From: NORP294 sp047627915
GTDB lineage: Bacteria; Bacteroidota; Bacteroidia; Flavobacteriales_E; Vicingaceae
Assembly (NCBI GenBank): GCA_047627915.1
Contig: JBLHTZ010000026.1
Span: 1-33,691, forward strand
Length of the DNA: 33,691 bases
Direction of reading: 5' to 3'
How positions within the stretch are numbered: position 1 is the first letter of the stretch; each line of letters starts with the position of its first letter. The notes beneath the pieces are model-generated. The model did not search any database. It saw nothing but the letters and a program-made list of their open reading frames with translations, and was not told where the DNA came from. The position numbers and the translations under genes are program-made. This document shows positions 16,029 through 23,656 of the stretch, piece after piece.

Positions 16029-16366
16029 TTATTCGGTTGTATGAGCCTTTGCAAGTGATTTAAGGTATTCTTTGATTTGCTTAAATCCACTTTTGGTGTC
16101 CCAGTCTAATCCTGTTGAGAATGACCAACTAAGATTCTACTAAAATACGCACTCTGCTCAAAACCTTTAGTGAGGTGACCATTATCTATTAGATGGAATT
16201 CATGTTCTGCACGATATAGACCTTTTAAAACAAATGCCTCAACCATTTGAGTTCTGTGTTCTCATCTACAGCTGCAACTGTTCTTTAACAGTTGGTCGTA
16301 AAATTCCTCAGTAGTTAAATTGAACAATCGATCAATCAGTTGATTATAAGACTGTAAACACTCTTT
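16029..16366 (-). pseudogene. Decayed remnant of a minus-strand coding sequence
   Basis: This stretch has no intact ORF but reads as protein in pieces on the minus strand. From 16366 downward comes LQSYNQLIDRLFNLTTEEFY, then a TGA at 16264-16262. A second frame gives AAVDENTELKWLRHL. The first frame resumes with FVLKGLYRAEHEFHLIDNGH to about 16135. A third piece, STGLDWDTKSGFKQIKEYL, runs to a TAA at 16031-16029. At least two frame changes separate the pieces. No start codon is left: the first piece follows directly in frame after the stop of the Omp85 gene. The original protein family was not recognised. Sequencing errors could explain a single shift, but several in 340 bases point to decay. 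Confidence 0.6.
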
Positions 16367-17512
16367 TTAAAACGACTCTCCGATAAAGATGTAAAAGCCC
16401 GGTCCTTCTTTTGTGAATGCAAGGTCTGTTCGAATCCAAATGTCTTTTTTAGGAAACAATAGAAACCGCAAACCAGCGCCTCCGGACACTATAAAATTAG
16501 AGAGCGCTAAATTGTCTGCATTATTAAACACGGAGGCTGTTCCGGCAAATACAGCCGCTCCAATTCTTTTTGAAAAATTAAAGGGAAGCGGTAAGAATCG
16601 ATATTCTACCTGAGTTGCCACTTGATTGTTATCTCGGTATCTACCATAATAATAGCCGCGCATCATGCTTTCGCCACCCAAAAGTGCAAGTTGGTTAAAA
16701 GGAACATCGCCAAAGTTAAATTGCCCTAAAAGTTGCGCTGCCAACACATTGTTTTTGCCCATGGGTTTGAAAAACCTGGTATCGGACATTATTGAAGTAA
16801 AATTAAACGTACTTCCCCATGCAGGATTGTAGTGCAGAACAGCTAATTCGGAAAAGAGCCCCTCCCGAACATTTAATACATTGTGCCGATTGTCTCTTAC
16901 TAAACCTAAGCCGAGACCTACATTGTCCGAACCATTGCTGCCTCTCGGCATTTCAAAAGTTTGGTCGGTAGGATCTGTTAACGCAAAATCTACTGCTGAA
17001 AGCCGTTGATAATCAAACTCAAAACCTAAAAATAGATCCTTCTTTATTTTATGTAACACACGCTCTTTTATCAAAATCTGATTTGCCTGCACTTTTGCAA
17101 GTGCTACTTCGGGAGTATTGATGCCAATGCCATGATAGAATAAGGGGAAGCTTTGAAAACGCAATTTTCCTAGAAAAAACCAACGATCTTGATCGGAGTA
17201 TAGTGCATGATCAAAAAACAATCCGTATTGATTTTCTAAGGTAAAAAACGTAAAGCCGTTTATTTCGCTCAACCTATTTGTGGTGTCTTGATTTGCGAAA
17301 TACACATACAAAGAACTAAAGCCAATCTCCCAACTTGTTTCAGGCGCATATGCAAAAACAGGGTATACAATTACTTGTGATTTAGATAATTGACTCGTGT
17401 CGTTAAAAATGCTATTTAAATACCTTTTAGCAAAATTTTGTGCCGCGATGTGGTTGGTAAAGAGCGTTAAACTCCCAAGTAGGAAAATGGCTTGTGTAAT
17501 TCTAACTCTCAT
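16367..17512 (-). CDS. Omp85-type outer-membrane beta-barrel protein
   Basis: A 381-residue outer-membrane protein. It has a signal peptide (to HIAAQ, about residue 25) and a chain of alternating amphipathic beta strands. The motif LGGESMMRGYYYGRYRDNN (about residues 275-293) corresponds to the conserved VRGY-like loop of Omp85 / bacterial surface antigen barrels. The C-terminus ends in Phe, as is usual for barrel proteins. There are no POTRA domains, so this is not BamA; it belongs to the short barrel-only group common in Bacteroidota, whose roles are mostly unknown. It lies downstream of the GNAT gene on the same strand. Confidence 0.83.
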   Translation of the reverse strand: MRVRITQAIFLLGSLTLFTNHIAAQNFAKRYLNSIFNDTSQLSKSQVIVYPVFAYAPETSWEIGFSSLYVYFANQDTTNRLSEINGFTFFTLENQYGLFFDHALYSDQDRWFFLGKLRFQSFPLFYHGIGINTPEVALAKVQANQILIKERVLHKIKKDLFLGFEFDYQRLSAVDFALTDPTDQTFEMPRGSNGSDNVGLGLGLVRDNRHNVLNVREGLFSELAVLHYNPAWGSTFNFTSIMSDTRFFKPMGKNNVLAAQLLGQFNFGDVPFNQLALLGGESMMRGYYYGRYRDNNQVATQVEYRFLPLPFNFSKRIGAAVFAGTASVFNNADNLALSNFIVSGGAGLRFLLFPKKDIWIRTDLAFTKEGPGFYIFIGESF

Positions 17513-17634
17513 GTAAGCGACATCAAGTTAGAGAATTGTCTTCTCATCGAACATTCATTTGTAGGTTACAAAAATATGGTGTAGACTTTCAACTTTCACT
17601 TTTTGGTGGTACAATTTTCTTCAATGATCGAACT

Positions 17635-18090
17635 TTAGCTTACGGTTGGATTTCTCCACTCGTAAAAATTTACATCGTCGTACAATTTAAAACCGGTTTT
17701 TGGGTAGAGTTTGTTTCCAATGTCGTTGTCCTTTCCCGTTTCTAGCATAAGTGCATAAGCATTGGTTTCGGTGGCAAGTTGTTGAGCTCTTTTAATCAAC
17801 TGAACGGATATTCCTTTTCCTCTGTGTTTGGGGTGGACGAACAAATCATTTAATAACCACAATCGCCTTAAGTTGATAGAAGAGAAATAGGGGTACAGTT
17901 GGACAAAACCTGCCAACGTTTTATCTTCTAATTCACCTATGTAAATCTCCGATTCACGGTTGATTATTCTGTTCACTAAGAATGCTTTAGAAGCTTCGGT
18001 ATTCGCAGGTTTGTTGTAAAATGCTCTGTATTGTTCAAAAAGGAAAACAAGTTTGTCAATGTCTTCTGCAGTTGCTTTTTTGATAGTCAT
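17635..18090 (-). CDS. GNAT-family N-acetyltransferase
   Basis: A 151-residue acetyl-CoA-dependent N-acetyltransferase. The core motif is LFVHPKHRGKGISVQLIKRA, with the acetyl-CoA pyrophosphate-binding HRGKGI loop, followed by the typical C-terminal strand (GFKLYDDVNFYEW). The family start MTIKKATAEDIDKL at 18090 is preferred; an upstream in-frame ATG at 18138 would add 16 residues that do not match the fold. Substrate may be a small amine or amino acid, which the sequence does not reveal. Confidence 0.87.
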   Translation of the reverse strand: MTIKKATAEDIDKLVFLFEQYRAFYNKPANTEASKAFLVNRIINRESEIYIGELEDKTLAGFVQLYPYFSSINLRRLWLLNDLFVHPKHRGKGISVQLIKRAQQLATETNAYALMLETGKDNDIGNKLYPKTGFKLYDDVNFYEWRNPTVS

Positions 18091-18224
18091 TAGTTGCTTT
18101 TGTAAATCACTATTTCTCTTTACTCGGTTTTCGAGCATTCCAATTTACGCCAATTCAAGTAAAGTGATATGCACAACATTCAGAATTTGCCATGGGCAAT
18201 TCTCAAAGTACGTTTATGTGAGGT

Positions 18225-18872
18225 TTAACCTAAGTTCAATTCTTCAGACAATACTTGTTTAAAAACATCAACAGGTTGCGCACCGGTTACTGCACTTTTT
18301 CTGTTAAAAACTATTGTTGGAACGGAATTTACACCCAAACTCTTCCAGTAGGCCTCAGTTTCTTTTATCTTTTCATGTGCGTTTATATCTTTCAATTTTG
18401 CCATTCCTTCCTCTTCATTCAATCCAACATCTTTTAATGCCTGGGCCAAAACGCCCAAATCGGAAATGTCTTTTCTTTCACTGAAAAAGGCAGTGGTTAA
18501 GCGCATTTGTAATTCTGTCTGCTTGTTGAATTGTTTGGCATATTCTAATAAAATATGAGCCTCAAAAGTATTCGACATGCGCATTTCATCAAAATAATCA
18601 AAGGTAAAACCCACTTCGCTCCCTGTATCTACCATTTGCTGCTGCATGGCGTTAAACTGTTCGTCTGTAGAACCGTATTTTTCAGCTAAATGCTCTTTTA
18701 TATTTTGACCTTCAACGGGCATGAAAGGATTCAGTTGAAAGGGCTGCCATTCAATTTCTATTTGATTTTCAACCCCTAGTTCGGAAATGGCCAATGCTAA
18801 ACGCTTATAACCAACGGTACACCAAGGACAAACGACATCTGAAACGATGTCTATTTTTAATTTTTCTTTCAT
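18225..18872 (-). CDS. DsbA-family oxidoreductase (FrnE-like)
   Basis: A 215-residue cytosolic thioredoxin-fold protein with an inserted helical domain, of the FrnE / 2-hydroxychromene-2-carboxylate isomerase-like group. The active site is Cys-Pro-Trp-Cys in VSDVVCPWCTVGYKRL near the N-terminus, and the cis-proline region is GVNSVPTIVFN. No signal peptide is present. Start at ATG 18872 (MKEKLKIDIVSD) is favoured over 18899, which adds nine unconserved residues. In other bacteria FrnE-type proteins are linked to oxidative-stress tolerance; that would fit the OxyR module a few kilobases away, but the link is only suggestive. Confidence 0.88.
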   Translation of the reverse strand: MKEKLKIDIVSDVVCPWCTVGYKRLALAISELGVENQIEIEWQPFQLNPFMPVEGQNIKEHLAEKYGSTDEQFNAMQQQMVDTGSEVGFTFDYFDEMRMSNTFEAHILLEYAKQFNKQTELQMRLTTAFFSERKDISDLGVLAQALKDVGLNEEEGMAKLKDINAHEKIKETEAYWKSLGVNSVPTIVFNRKSAVTGAQPVDVFKQVLSEELNLG

Positions 18873-18953
18873 AATTACCAGATTAAGGCAGCGCAACATG
18901 CTGCAATAAGAGTGACGAAATTAATAAGATTTGAGGTAGTGAGTTGAAGTGAG

Positions 18954-19757
18954 TTATTTCCCATTTTCTCGATTTCTTTTCGCTCTGCTTTCACCCATGC
19001 CAAACAATTCAATTTGGTTGGTGATTTTTAACTCATTCTCTGGTTGAACCCAATCTGAAACTGGTTGAATAAATTGTTTCGCATTGTTCTTAGGGCTTTT
19101 AATGGCAGGTGATATTTTATAGGCGTTCATCAATTTTGCCGGATAGCTCTGTAATAAACTCGTAATGTCGCTCAGCGGAACATCTAAATTCAAGTATTCG
19201 CTGTAGAATTCTTCGGGTAGAATAACCGGCATTCTGTGGTGCTGAATTTTCCCCATGAGTTGATTGGGAGGACAGGTGATAATGGCAAAGTTGTGATGTG
19301 TTTCTTTAGTTATAGAATCTACCCATTCGTCGTAAATACCTGCAAAAGCAAAGGGTCTATTTTTGTCTTTTAAGTACACTAAATAAGGTTCGTTGAGTTT
19401 GTTGGCGCTCGTTCCTTCAATAAAGGCATCGGCAATCACTAAACAGCGCTGAGAGCGAATGGCTTTTCGGAAAAAGGGTTTTTTAATAATTCCTTTGGCC
19501 CCTGTAAAGCCAGATTGATTTTCCAAATTGTGATCGCCTTCGGCACGAGCATTTAGGATGTAGGTCTTTTTTTGAGCGAAAGAAGGAGTGAAGCCAAAAT
19601 GTGACAATTGAATTTTTCGCGGGTTTTCGCTTGTAATGATAGGAGCTTTAGAGCCTGCAGAAACATTAAAGTTGGGCTCAAAAACAACCTCACTCTTAGC
19701 ATTGAATTTCTTTTCAACCACTTCAACTTTCGAAACAAGGACGTATCTGCCGCACAT
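18954..19757 (-). CDS. SRAP-domain abasic-site protein (YedK/HMCES family)
   Basis: A 267-residue SOS-response-associated peptidase-fold protein. Cys2 directly follows the initiator Met (MCGRYVL) and after Met removal forms the thiazolidine DNA-protein crosslink with abasic sites in single-stranded DNA. The other family residues are Asn70 (NARAE), Glu115 (ADAFIEG) and His174/His175 (HHRMPVIL). The invariant Cys2 fixes the start at 19757. Length is slightly above the 220-230 of YedK, with a basic C-terminal tail. The 228-base gap to oxyR (19758-19985) is AT-rich and shows no gene. Confidence 0.94.
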   Translation of the reverse strand: MCGRYVLVSKVEVVEKKFNAKSEVVFEPNFNVSAGSKAPIITSENPRKIQLSHFGFTPSFAQKKTYILNARAEGDHNLENQSGFTGAKGIIKKPFFRKAIRSQRCLVIADAFIEGTSANKLNEPYLVYLKDKNRPFAFAGIYDEWVDSITKETHHNFAIITCPPNQLMGKIQHHRMPVILPEEFYSEYLNLDVPLSDITSLLQSYPAKLMNAYKISPAIKSPKNNAKQFIQPVSDWVQPENELKITNQIELFGMGESRAKRNRENGK

Positions 19758-19985
19758 ATTTTAAAATTACGAATCTGTGAATTATGAATGAAGAAATTGA
19801 GAATTAAAAATCACGAATGAAGAATATTAAAATATGAATAAAAATGCATTAGCTTTCAGCGTTTTGAATTTTTGACCACTGGTTTTTTAATTCCAAGTTG
19901 TGAAAATTTCACCCTAAACGATACTTTAGAAGTCTTAATTAATATCATATTAAAAATTCGTAATTATCAGATTCATAATTCAATT

Positions 19986-20930
19986 TTATATTCCAATGAT
20001 GTTTAAGTCTCTATTTTTAAACGTTGTCGTTTTTAATTGAGGTTTCACAATTTCTTGAATCAGCTCTACCAGTTTTAGCATACTTCGCTTTTTAGAGATG
20101 GGTTTAATGGCTAGTAAACTAATTTCGCGCACGGGAATTGGTTTCTGAAAAAATTGAGTTTTTGCTTTTCTGCTTTTAGATAAGTTGTTGTAATATAGTT
20201 CAGGAACTAAAGTTAATCCGCCCATCTGATCACTTAAATTGAGTAAGGTTTCAAATGAATTGCTCTTGAACTGCAGGTTTTCAGCTTGCTCTTTCTTTTC
20301 ACGAATTTTACACAACGTCATGCTTTGACTTCTGAAACAATGTCCTTCCTCCAACAACCAAACCTTTTTATTTTCAACGTCTTTCGAACTTACAAAACCT
20401 TTATCCGTTTCGGTGATGCCATACACCATCATGGCTTCGTAATACAATATTTGCTCCTCATAGGCCTCACTCAAATTTTCGATAGGAGTGGAGAGTAAAC
20501 CAAAGTCAATTTGGTTATGAGCTAATTGATATAAAATTTCATCTGTTGTAATTTCCGAAATAACGAGTTTTAATTTGGGGTGTTGCTCTAAAATGCTTGG
20601 CAGAACAAGGGGCAAGAGAGAGTTCGCCATGGTTGGAATTATTCCCAATCGAATCTCTCCCATCATTTCACCGGTATCGAGTTGCCCTATATGGAATAAC
20701 TCCTGTTGTTTGGCTAAAATATCTTCTACCTTTTTCAACAACAAGATTCCGTCGTCGGTGGTTTGAATCGGATGCCTGCTACGATCAAAAATTTGAACTG
20801 ATAATTCTTCTTCTAGCTTTTTAATCATGGCACTTAGAGTTGCTTGCGTAATGTTGCAGCTTTCTGCAGCTTTGCCAAAGTGTTTGGTTCTGTGAACGGC
20901 TAACGCGTATTTTAGTTGTTGAAAATTCAT
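19986..20930 (-). CDS. oxyR: OxyR-type peroxide-sensing LysR regulator
   Basis: A 314-residue LysR-family activator. The N-terminal winged helix-turn-helix spans about residues 1-60 (HFGKAAESCNITQATLSAMI). The regulatory domain carries Cys198 and Cys207 in EGHCFRSQSMTLC, the same spacing as the redox pair Cys199/Cys208 of E. coli OxyR and the same GHC-x-R context, so peroxide should form an intramolecular disulfide. It is divergent from a 2-Cys peroxiredoxin gene. The shared 100-base region holds an OxyR-type operator beginning one base after its own start codon, which predicts autorepression. Confidence 0.94.
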   Translation of the reverse strand: MNFQQLKYALAVHRTKHFGKAAESCNITQATLSAMIKKLEEELSVQIFDRSRHPIQTTDDGILLLKKVEDILAKQQELFHIGQLDTGEMMGEIRLGIIPTMANSLLPLVLPSILEQHPKLKLVISEITTDEILYQLAHNQIDFGLLSTPIENLSEAYEEQILYYEAMMVYGITETDKGFVSSKDVENKKVWLLEEGHCFRSQSMTLCKIREKKEQAENLQFKSNSFETLLNLSDQMGGLTLVPELYYNNLSKSRKAKTQFFQKPIPVREISLLAIKPISKKRSMLKLVELIQEIVKPQLKTTTFKNRDLNIIGI

Positions 20931-20931
20931 A

Positions 20932-20968
20932 ATAGATAATATCTATCAAAGTTATAGATTTAATCGTT
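20932..20968. promoter_or_regulatory. OxyR operator between oxyR and the peroxiredoxin gene
   Basis: The four tetranucleotides of the E. coli OxyR consensus are in exact 7-base phase: ATAG 20932, CTAT 20943, ATAG 20954, and a degenerate CGTT at 20965. Inner positions also match ATAGntnnnanCTAT (T at the second and A at the sixth spacer base of both halves). It ends on the -33 TTTG of the peroxiredoxin promoter and covers the likely oxyR promoter. Confidence 0.75.
20947..20954 (-). promoter_or_regulatory. Probable -7 element of oxyR
   Basis: On the minus strand TAACTTTG matches TAnnTTTG exactly, 17 bases upstream of the oxyR start codon. It lies at the centre of the OxyR operator, so bound OxyR would block it. 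No good -33 TTTG is seen. Confidence 0.4.
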
Positions 20969-20998
20969 TGGTTCTATAAAACAATACGCCTACTTTTG
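20967..20998 (+). promoter_or_regulatory. Promoter of the peroxiredoxin gene
   Basis: TTTG at 20967-20970 and TACTTTTG at 20991-20998, 24 bases apart (start to start), match the Bacteroidota -33 / -7 boxes. Transcription should begin near 21005, before the ATG at 21031. The OxyR site touches the -33 box, the expected place for an activator. Confidence 0.7.
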
Positions 20999-21030
20999 TG
21001 TCTCAATACAAACTTTAAAACTTTAAAACT

Positions 21031-21669
21031 ATGTCATTTGTAGGCAAAAAATTTCCAAATTTAAACGTTACAGCCATGGACGAAATGGGTGATAACAAAA
21101 CCATTAACATTTTCGAAGAGGCAACAAAAAACAACAAGAAAGTATTGTTATTCTGGTATCCAAAAGATTTTACTTTTGTTTGTCCAACTGAATTACATGC
21201 TTTTCAAGCAGCATTACCAGAGTTTGAAAAAAGAAACACGATTGTAATCGGGGCTTCTTGTGATACAGCAGAGGTTCATTTTGCTTGGTTAAACACTGCG
21301 AAAGATAATGGTGGAATCGAAGGTGTATCTTACCCAATCGTTGCAGATAGCAATAGAAATTTAGCTTCAATCTTAGATATTTTAGATGTTTCTGCTGTTG
21401 ATTACAACGAAGAGTACGATGTAGAAATCATTACAGGTGATTGCGTAACGTACAGAGCTACCTACTTAATTGACGAAGATGGTATTGTTTTTCACGAAGG
21501 AATTAACCACATGCCCTTGGGAAGAAACGTAAACGAATTTATCCGTTTAGTTGATGCTTATACTCACGTACAAGACCACGGAGAGGTTTGTCCAGCAAAC
21601 TGGGAAGAAGGTAAAGAAGCGATGAAAGCTGACAGTAAAAGTACTGCTACTTACTTGAGCAATAACTAA
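21031..21669 (+). CDS. Typical 2-Cys peroxiredoxin (AhpC/Tsa family)
   Basis: A 212-residue thiol peroxidase reducing hydrogen peroxide, organic peroxides or peroxynitrite. Peroxidatic Cys51 sits in DFTFVCPTE and resolving Cys187 in GEVCPANW. A short insertion around residues 124-138 (YNEEYDVEIITGDC) separates the usual strands and brings an additional Cys138. No AhpF gene follows; the thioredoxin gene just downstream is the likely reductant. It is divergent from oxyR and starts from an OxyR-flanked promoter, so it should be peroxide-induced. A strong terminator follows, limiting read-through to the thioredoxin gene. Confidence 0.95.
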   Translation: MSFVGKKFPNLNVTAMDEMGDNKTINIFEEATKNNKKVLLFWYPKDFTFVCPTELHAFQAALPEFEKRNTIVIGASCDTAEVHFAWLNTAKDNGGIEGVSYPIVADSNRNLASILDILDVSAVDYNEEYDVEIITGDCVTYRATYLIDEDGIVFHEGINHMPLGRNVNEFIRLVDAYTHVQDHGEVCPANWEEGKEAMKADSKSTATYLSNN

Positions 21670-21691
21670 TCAGATAATAGAGAAAAAGGAG

Positions 21692-21729
21692 AATGAAGAA
21701 AGACTTTTACAGTCTTTCTTCATTTTTTG
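21692..21729 (+). terminator. Terminator of the peroxiredoxin gene
   Basis: Perfect 14-base arms AATGAAGAAAGACT (21692-21705) and AGTCTTTCTTCATT (21711-21724) with a 5-base loop, followed by TTTT. Being only about 20 bases before the thioredoxin start, it may attenuate rather than fully stop transcription. Confidence 0.88.
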
Positions 21730-21748
21730 AAACCAAAATAATACTAAA

Positions 21749-22063
21749 ATGGTACAAGAATTAACAGAAGACAATTTAGCAACAACAGTAAATGAAGGGG
21801 GAACAGTTTTCGTTCAGTATTCAGCGGGCTGGTGTGGTAATTGCCGAATGATGAAACCAAAATTTAAGCGGTTTGCCTCAGAAACTGAGAATGCAACCTT
21901 TTTAATTGTAGATGCTGAGAAGTTTCCAGAATCTAGAAAGTTAGCCGATGTAAGCAACTTGCCAACCTTTGCTGCTTTTCAAAATGGAGTGTTGGTGAAG
22001 CAGATTCAAACGAACAAAGCTGAAAACCTAAAAGAATTAATCGATGAGATTACCGCTAATTAA
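21749..22063 (+). CDS. Thioredoxin-like protein
   Basis: A 104-residue single-domain cytosolic thioredoxin with redox motif Cys29-Gly-Asn-Cys32 (SAGWCGNCRMMKP) and cis-proline in SNLPTFAAF. The CGNC centre differs from the CGPC of classic thioredoxin. Following the 2-Cys peroxiredoxin, it most likely reduces that enzyme. Its last 20 bases overlap the next gene in another frame, so the two are translationally coupled. No separate promoter was recognised; it may depend on read-through of the terminator upstream. Confidence 0.92.
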   Translation: MVQELTEDNLATTVNEGGTVFVQYSAGWCGNCRMMKPKFKRFASETENATFLIVDAEKFPESRKLADVSNLPTFAAFQNGVLVKQIQTNKAENLKELIDEITAN

Positions 22064-22301
22064 GCACATTAACAGCTTTATCACTGAAAATGATGAAGAC
22101 TATGTGAACGAAGCAATAGAGGTGTTAGAACACCTCTCTGAAAGCTCAGCATTGAAAGATGAAGAGCTAGACGTAATTGGAGAGTTGTTGTCCAATTTGT
22201 ATGGAGGCTTAGAAGTTGCCAAAATGGTAAAAGAAGGGAAAACGGAGAAAGAAGCAGCCAATGCTTTTATGAAACGAGTGTTAGGTTCTATTGATCAGTA
22301 A
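22044..22301 (+). CDS. Small conserved protein after thioredoxin (DUF6952-like)
   Basis: An 85-residue, acidic, mainly helical protein with no cysteine and no signal peptide. Segments such as ENDEDYVNEAIEVLEHL, ALKDEELDVIGELLSNLYG and FMKRVLGSID are what I recall from a conserved Bacteroidota family next to thioredoxin genes (DUF6952); the assignment is from memory. It starts 20 bases inside the thioredoxin gene in the +1 relative frame, so the products are made together. It may be a thioredoxin partner or target, but no function is shown by the sequence. Confidence 0.83.
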   Translation: MRLPLIKHINSFITENDEDYVNEAIEVLEHLSESSALKDEELDVIGELLSNLYGGLEVAKMVKEGKTEKEAANAFMKRVLGSIDQ

Positions 22302-22514
22302 AGTTCACTACCTGCAGGCTCTTCAATCGTTAAGAATAATACAAGGATTTTTTAAACAATTCGTTCCATTTTTTGTTACAATTATAAAGGTAAGTGATTT
22401 ATTTTAAGCTACAAAATATTTAAAATTTGAATTTAACCTTAATAATTTATCTGCTTATCCATTCGTCACCTCACAACGAATAAATGCGTTAGCCAAACCC
22501 ATAAAACAAAAACC

Positions 22515-22979
22515 ATGAACAGAATAGGATTAGATCAAAAGAAAAGTGAAGAATTAGCTGAGTTACTAAATGACTTATTAGCTAATTACACCGTGTTTTA
22601 TCAGAATACAAGAGGTTACCACTGGAACATTCAAGGAAAGAAATTCTTCGAGTTGCACATTAAGTTCGAAGAGCTATACAACGACTTGTTTATGAAAATT
22701 GACGAAGTTGCAGAGCGAATATTGACCCTTGCATGTGCTCCAAATTATAAAGCATCAACCTATTTGAAGGTTTCTGAAATAAAAGAAAGTGACAACGTGA
22801 CTGACGGAGATAAGTCTGTAGGAGAGATACTAGATGCTTTTCAAGTAATCATTAAGAAGCAGCGTCATATATTAACCGTTTCAGGTGAAATTGAGGACGA
22901 AGGAACCAATGCATTGATGAGTGATTACATTAGAGAACAAGAGAAATTAGTGTGGATGTATTCTGCGTACTCAAAATAG
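22515..22979 (+). CDS. dps: Dps-family ferritin-like DNA-protecting protein
   Basis: A 154-residue four-helix mini-ferritin that oxidises and stores iron with hydrogen peroxide and shields DNA. The inter-subunit ferroxidase residues are His36 (RGYHWNIQG), His48, Asp63 and Glu67, with the same 12-15-4 spacing as in E. coli Dps. There is no lysine-rich N-terminal tail, so direct DNA binding may be weak. The neighbouring OxyR-linked genes suggest peroxide induction, but I could not find an OxyR-type site or clear promoter boxes in the 213-base upstream gap. Confidence 0.95.
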   Translation: MNRIGLDQKKSEELAELLNDLLANYTVFYQNTRGYHWNIQGKKFFELHIKFEELYNDLFMKIDEVAERILTLACAPNYKASTYLKVSEIKESDNVTDGDKSVGEILDAFQVIIKKQRHILTVSGEIEDEGTNALMSDYIREQEKLVWMYSAYSK

Positions 22980-23000
22980 AGTCAGCGAATTAACCATTTC

Positions 23001-23036
23001 AAAAAGTCCCAAGGCAAAAGCTTTGGGACTTTTTTT
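23001..23036 (+). terminator. Terminator of dps
   Basis: A 15-base stem from AAAAAGTCCCAAGGC and GCTTTGGGACTTTTT (one G-T pair), AAAA loop, followed by a T-run. Confidence 0.9.
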
Positions 23037-23105
23037 GGTTTAAAATGTAACTTTTCTAAAACTCATGGTACTTACTTGTGAATACACTAAATTCGATGTG
23101 AGTTT

Positions 23106-23654
23106 ATGAACGATTACCAGAAACAATTTTTAGACCTGTATAATCCGGTGCACGAAGCCTTCGCTCGTTTTTGCCATGCAAAAGCATATGGGTTATTGGA
23201 GCCTGAAGATTTAATTTCTGAATCAGTGCTTTGCGCACTTGAAAAGTTTGGAACACTCAAAAGTCATGATGCTTTTTTAAGCTTCTTATTTTCTATTGCA
23301 ACGAACATTTTGCACAAGAAGAACAGGCGCTTAAAGTTTAGAGGAAATTATCACGAAAGTGAAGCTTTTGTTCTAAAAGACGAAGGGATTGATGCAGAAA
23401 CCAGGTTAGACGTAGTCATTTTATACGATGCATTAAATCAACTCCCCAACGCACAAAAAGAGGCACTCATTCTTTTCGAAATTAGTGGTTTTTCTATTAA
23501 GGAAATTGCTGACATACAAAACGCTAGGCTGTCTGCTGTAAAGCAACGGTTGAAGCGTGGTAGGACAGCTCTTGCGACCTTATTAAAATCAGATCAACTG
23601 TTAAATGAACCGACAGATCGCAAGTCTACGGTGTTAATGACCATTTTTTTATAA
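23106..23654 (+). CDS. ECF-type sigma factor (first pair)
   Basis: A 182-residue sigma-70 family, ECF-type factor. Region 2 spans about residues 12-80 (EPEDLISESVLCALEKF, the helix contacting core polymerase and -10 DNA). Region 4 spans about 108-165 with the helix-turn-helix ALILFEISGFSIKEIADIQN and RLSAVKQRLKRGR. The 15-residue tail after region 4 is unusual. The next gene, for a membrane protein, begins 2 bases after its stop, the usual layout of a sigma factor and its membrane partner. No typical zinc-binding anti-sigma domain is visible in that partner, so control may differ. Confidence 0.88.
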   Translation: MNDYQKQFLDLYNPVHEAFARFCHAKAYGLLEPEDLISESVLCALEKFGTLKSHDAFLSFLFSIATNILHKKNRRLKFRGNYHESEAFVLKDEGIDAETRLDVVILYDALNQLPNAQKEALILFEISGFSIKEIADIQNARLSAVKQRLKRGRTALATLLKSDQLLNEPTDRKSTVLMTIFL

Positions 23655-23656
23655 GT

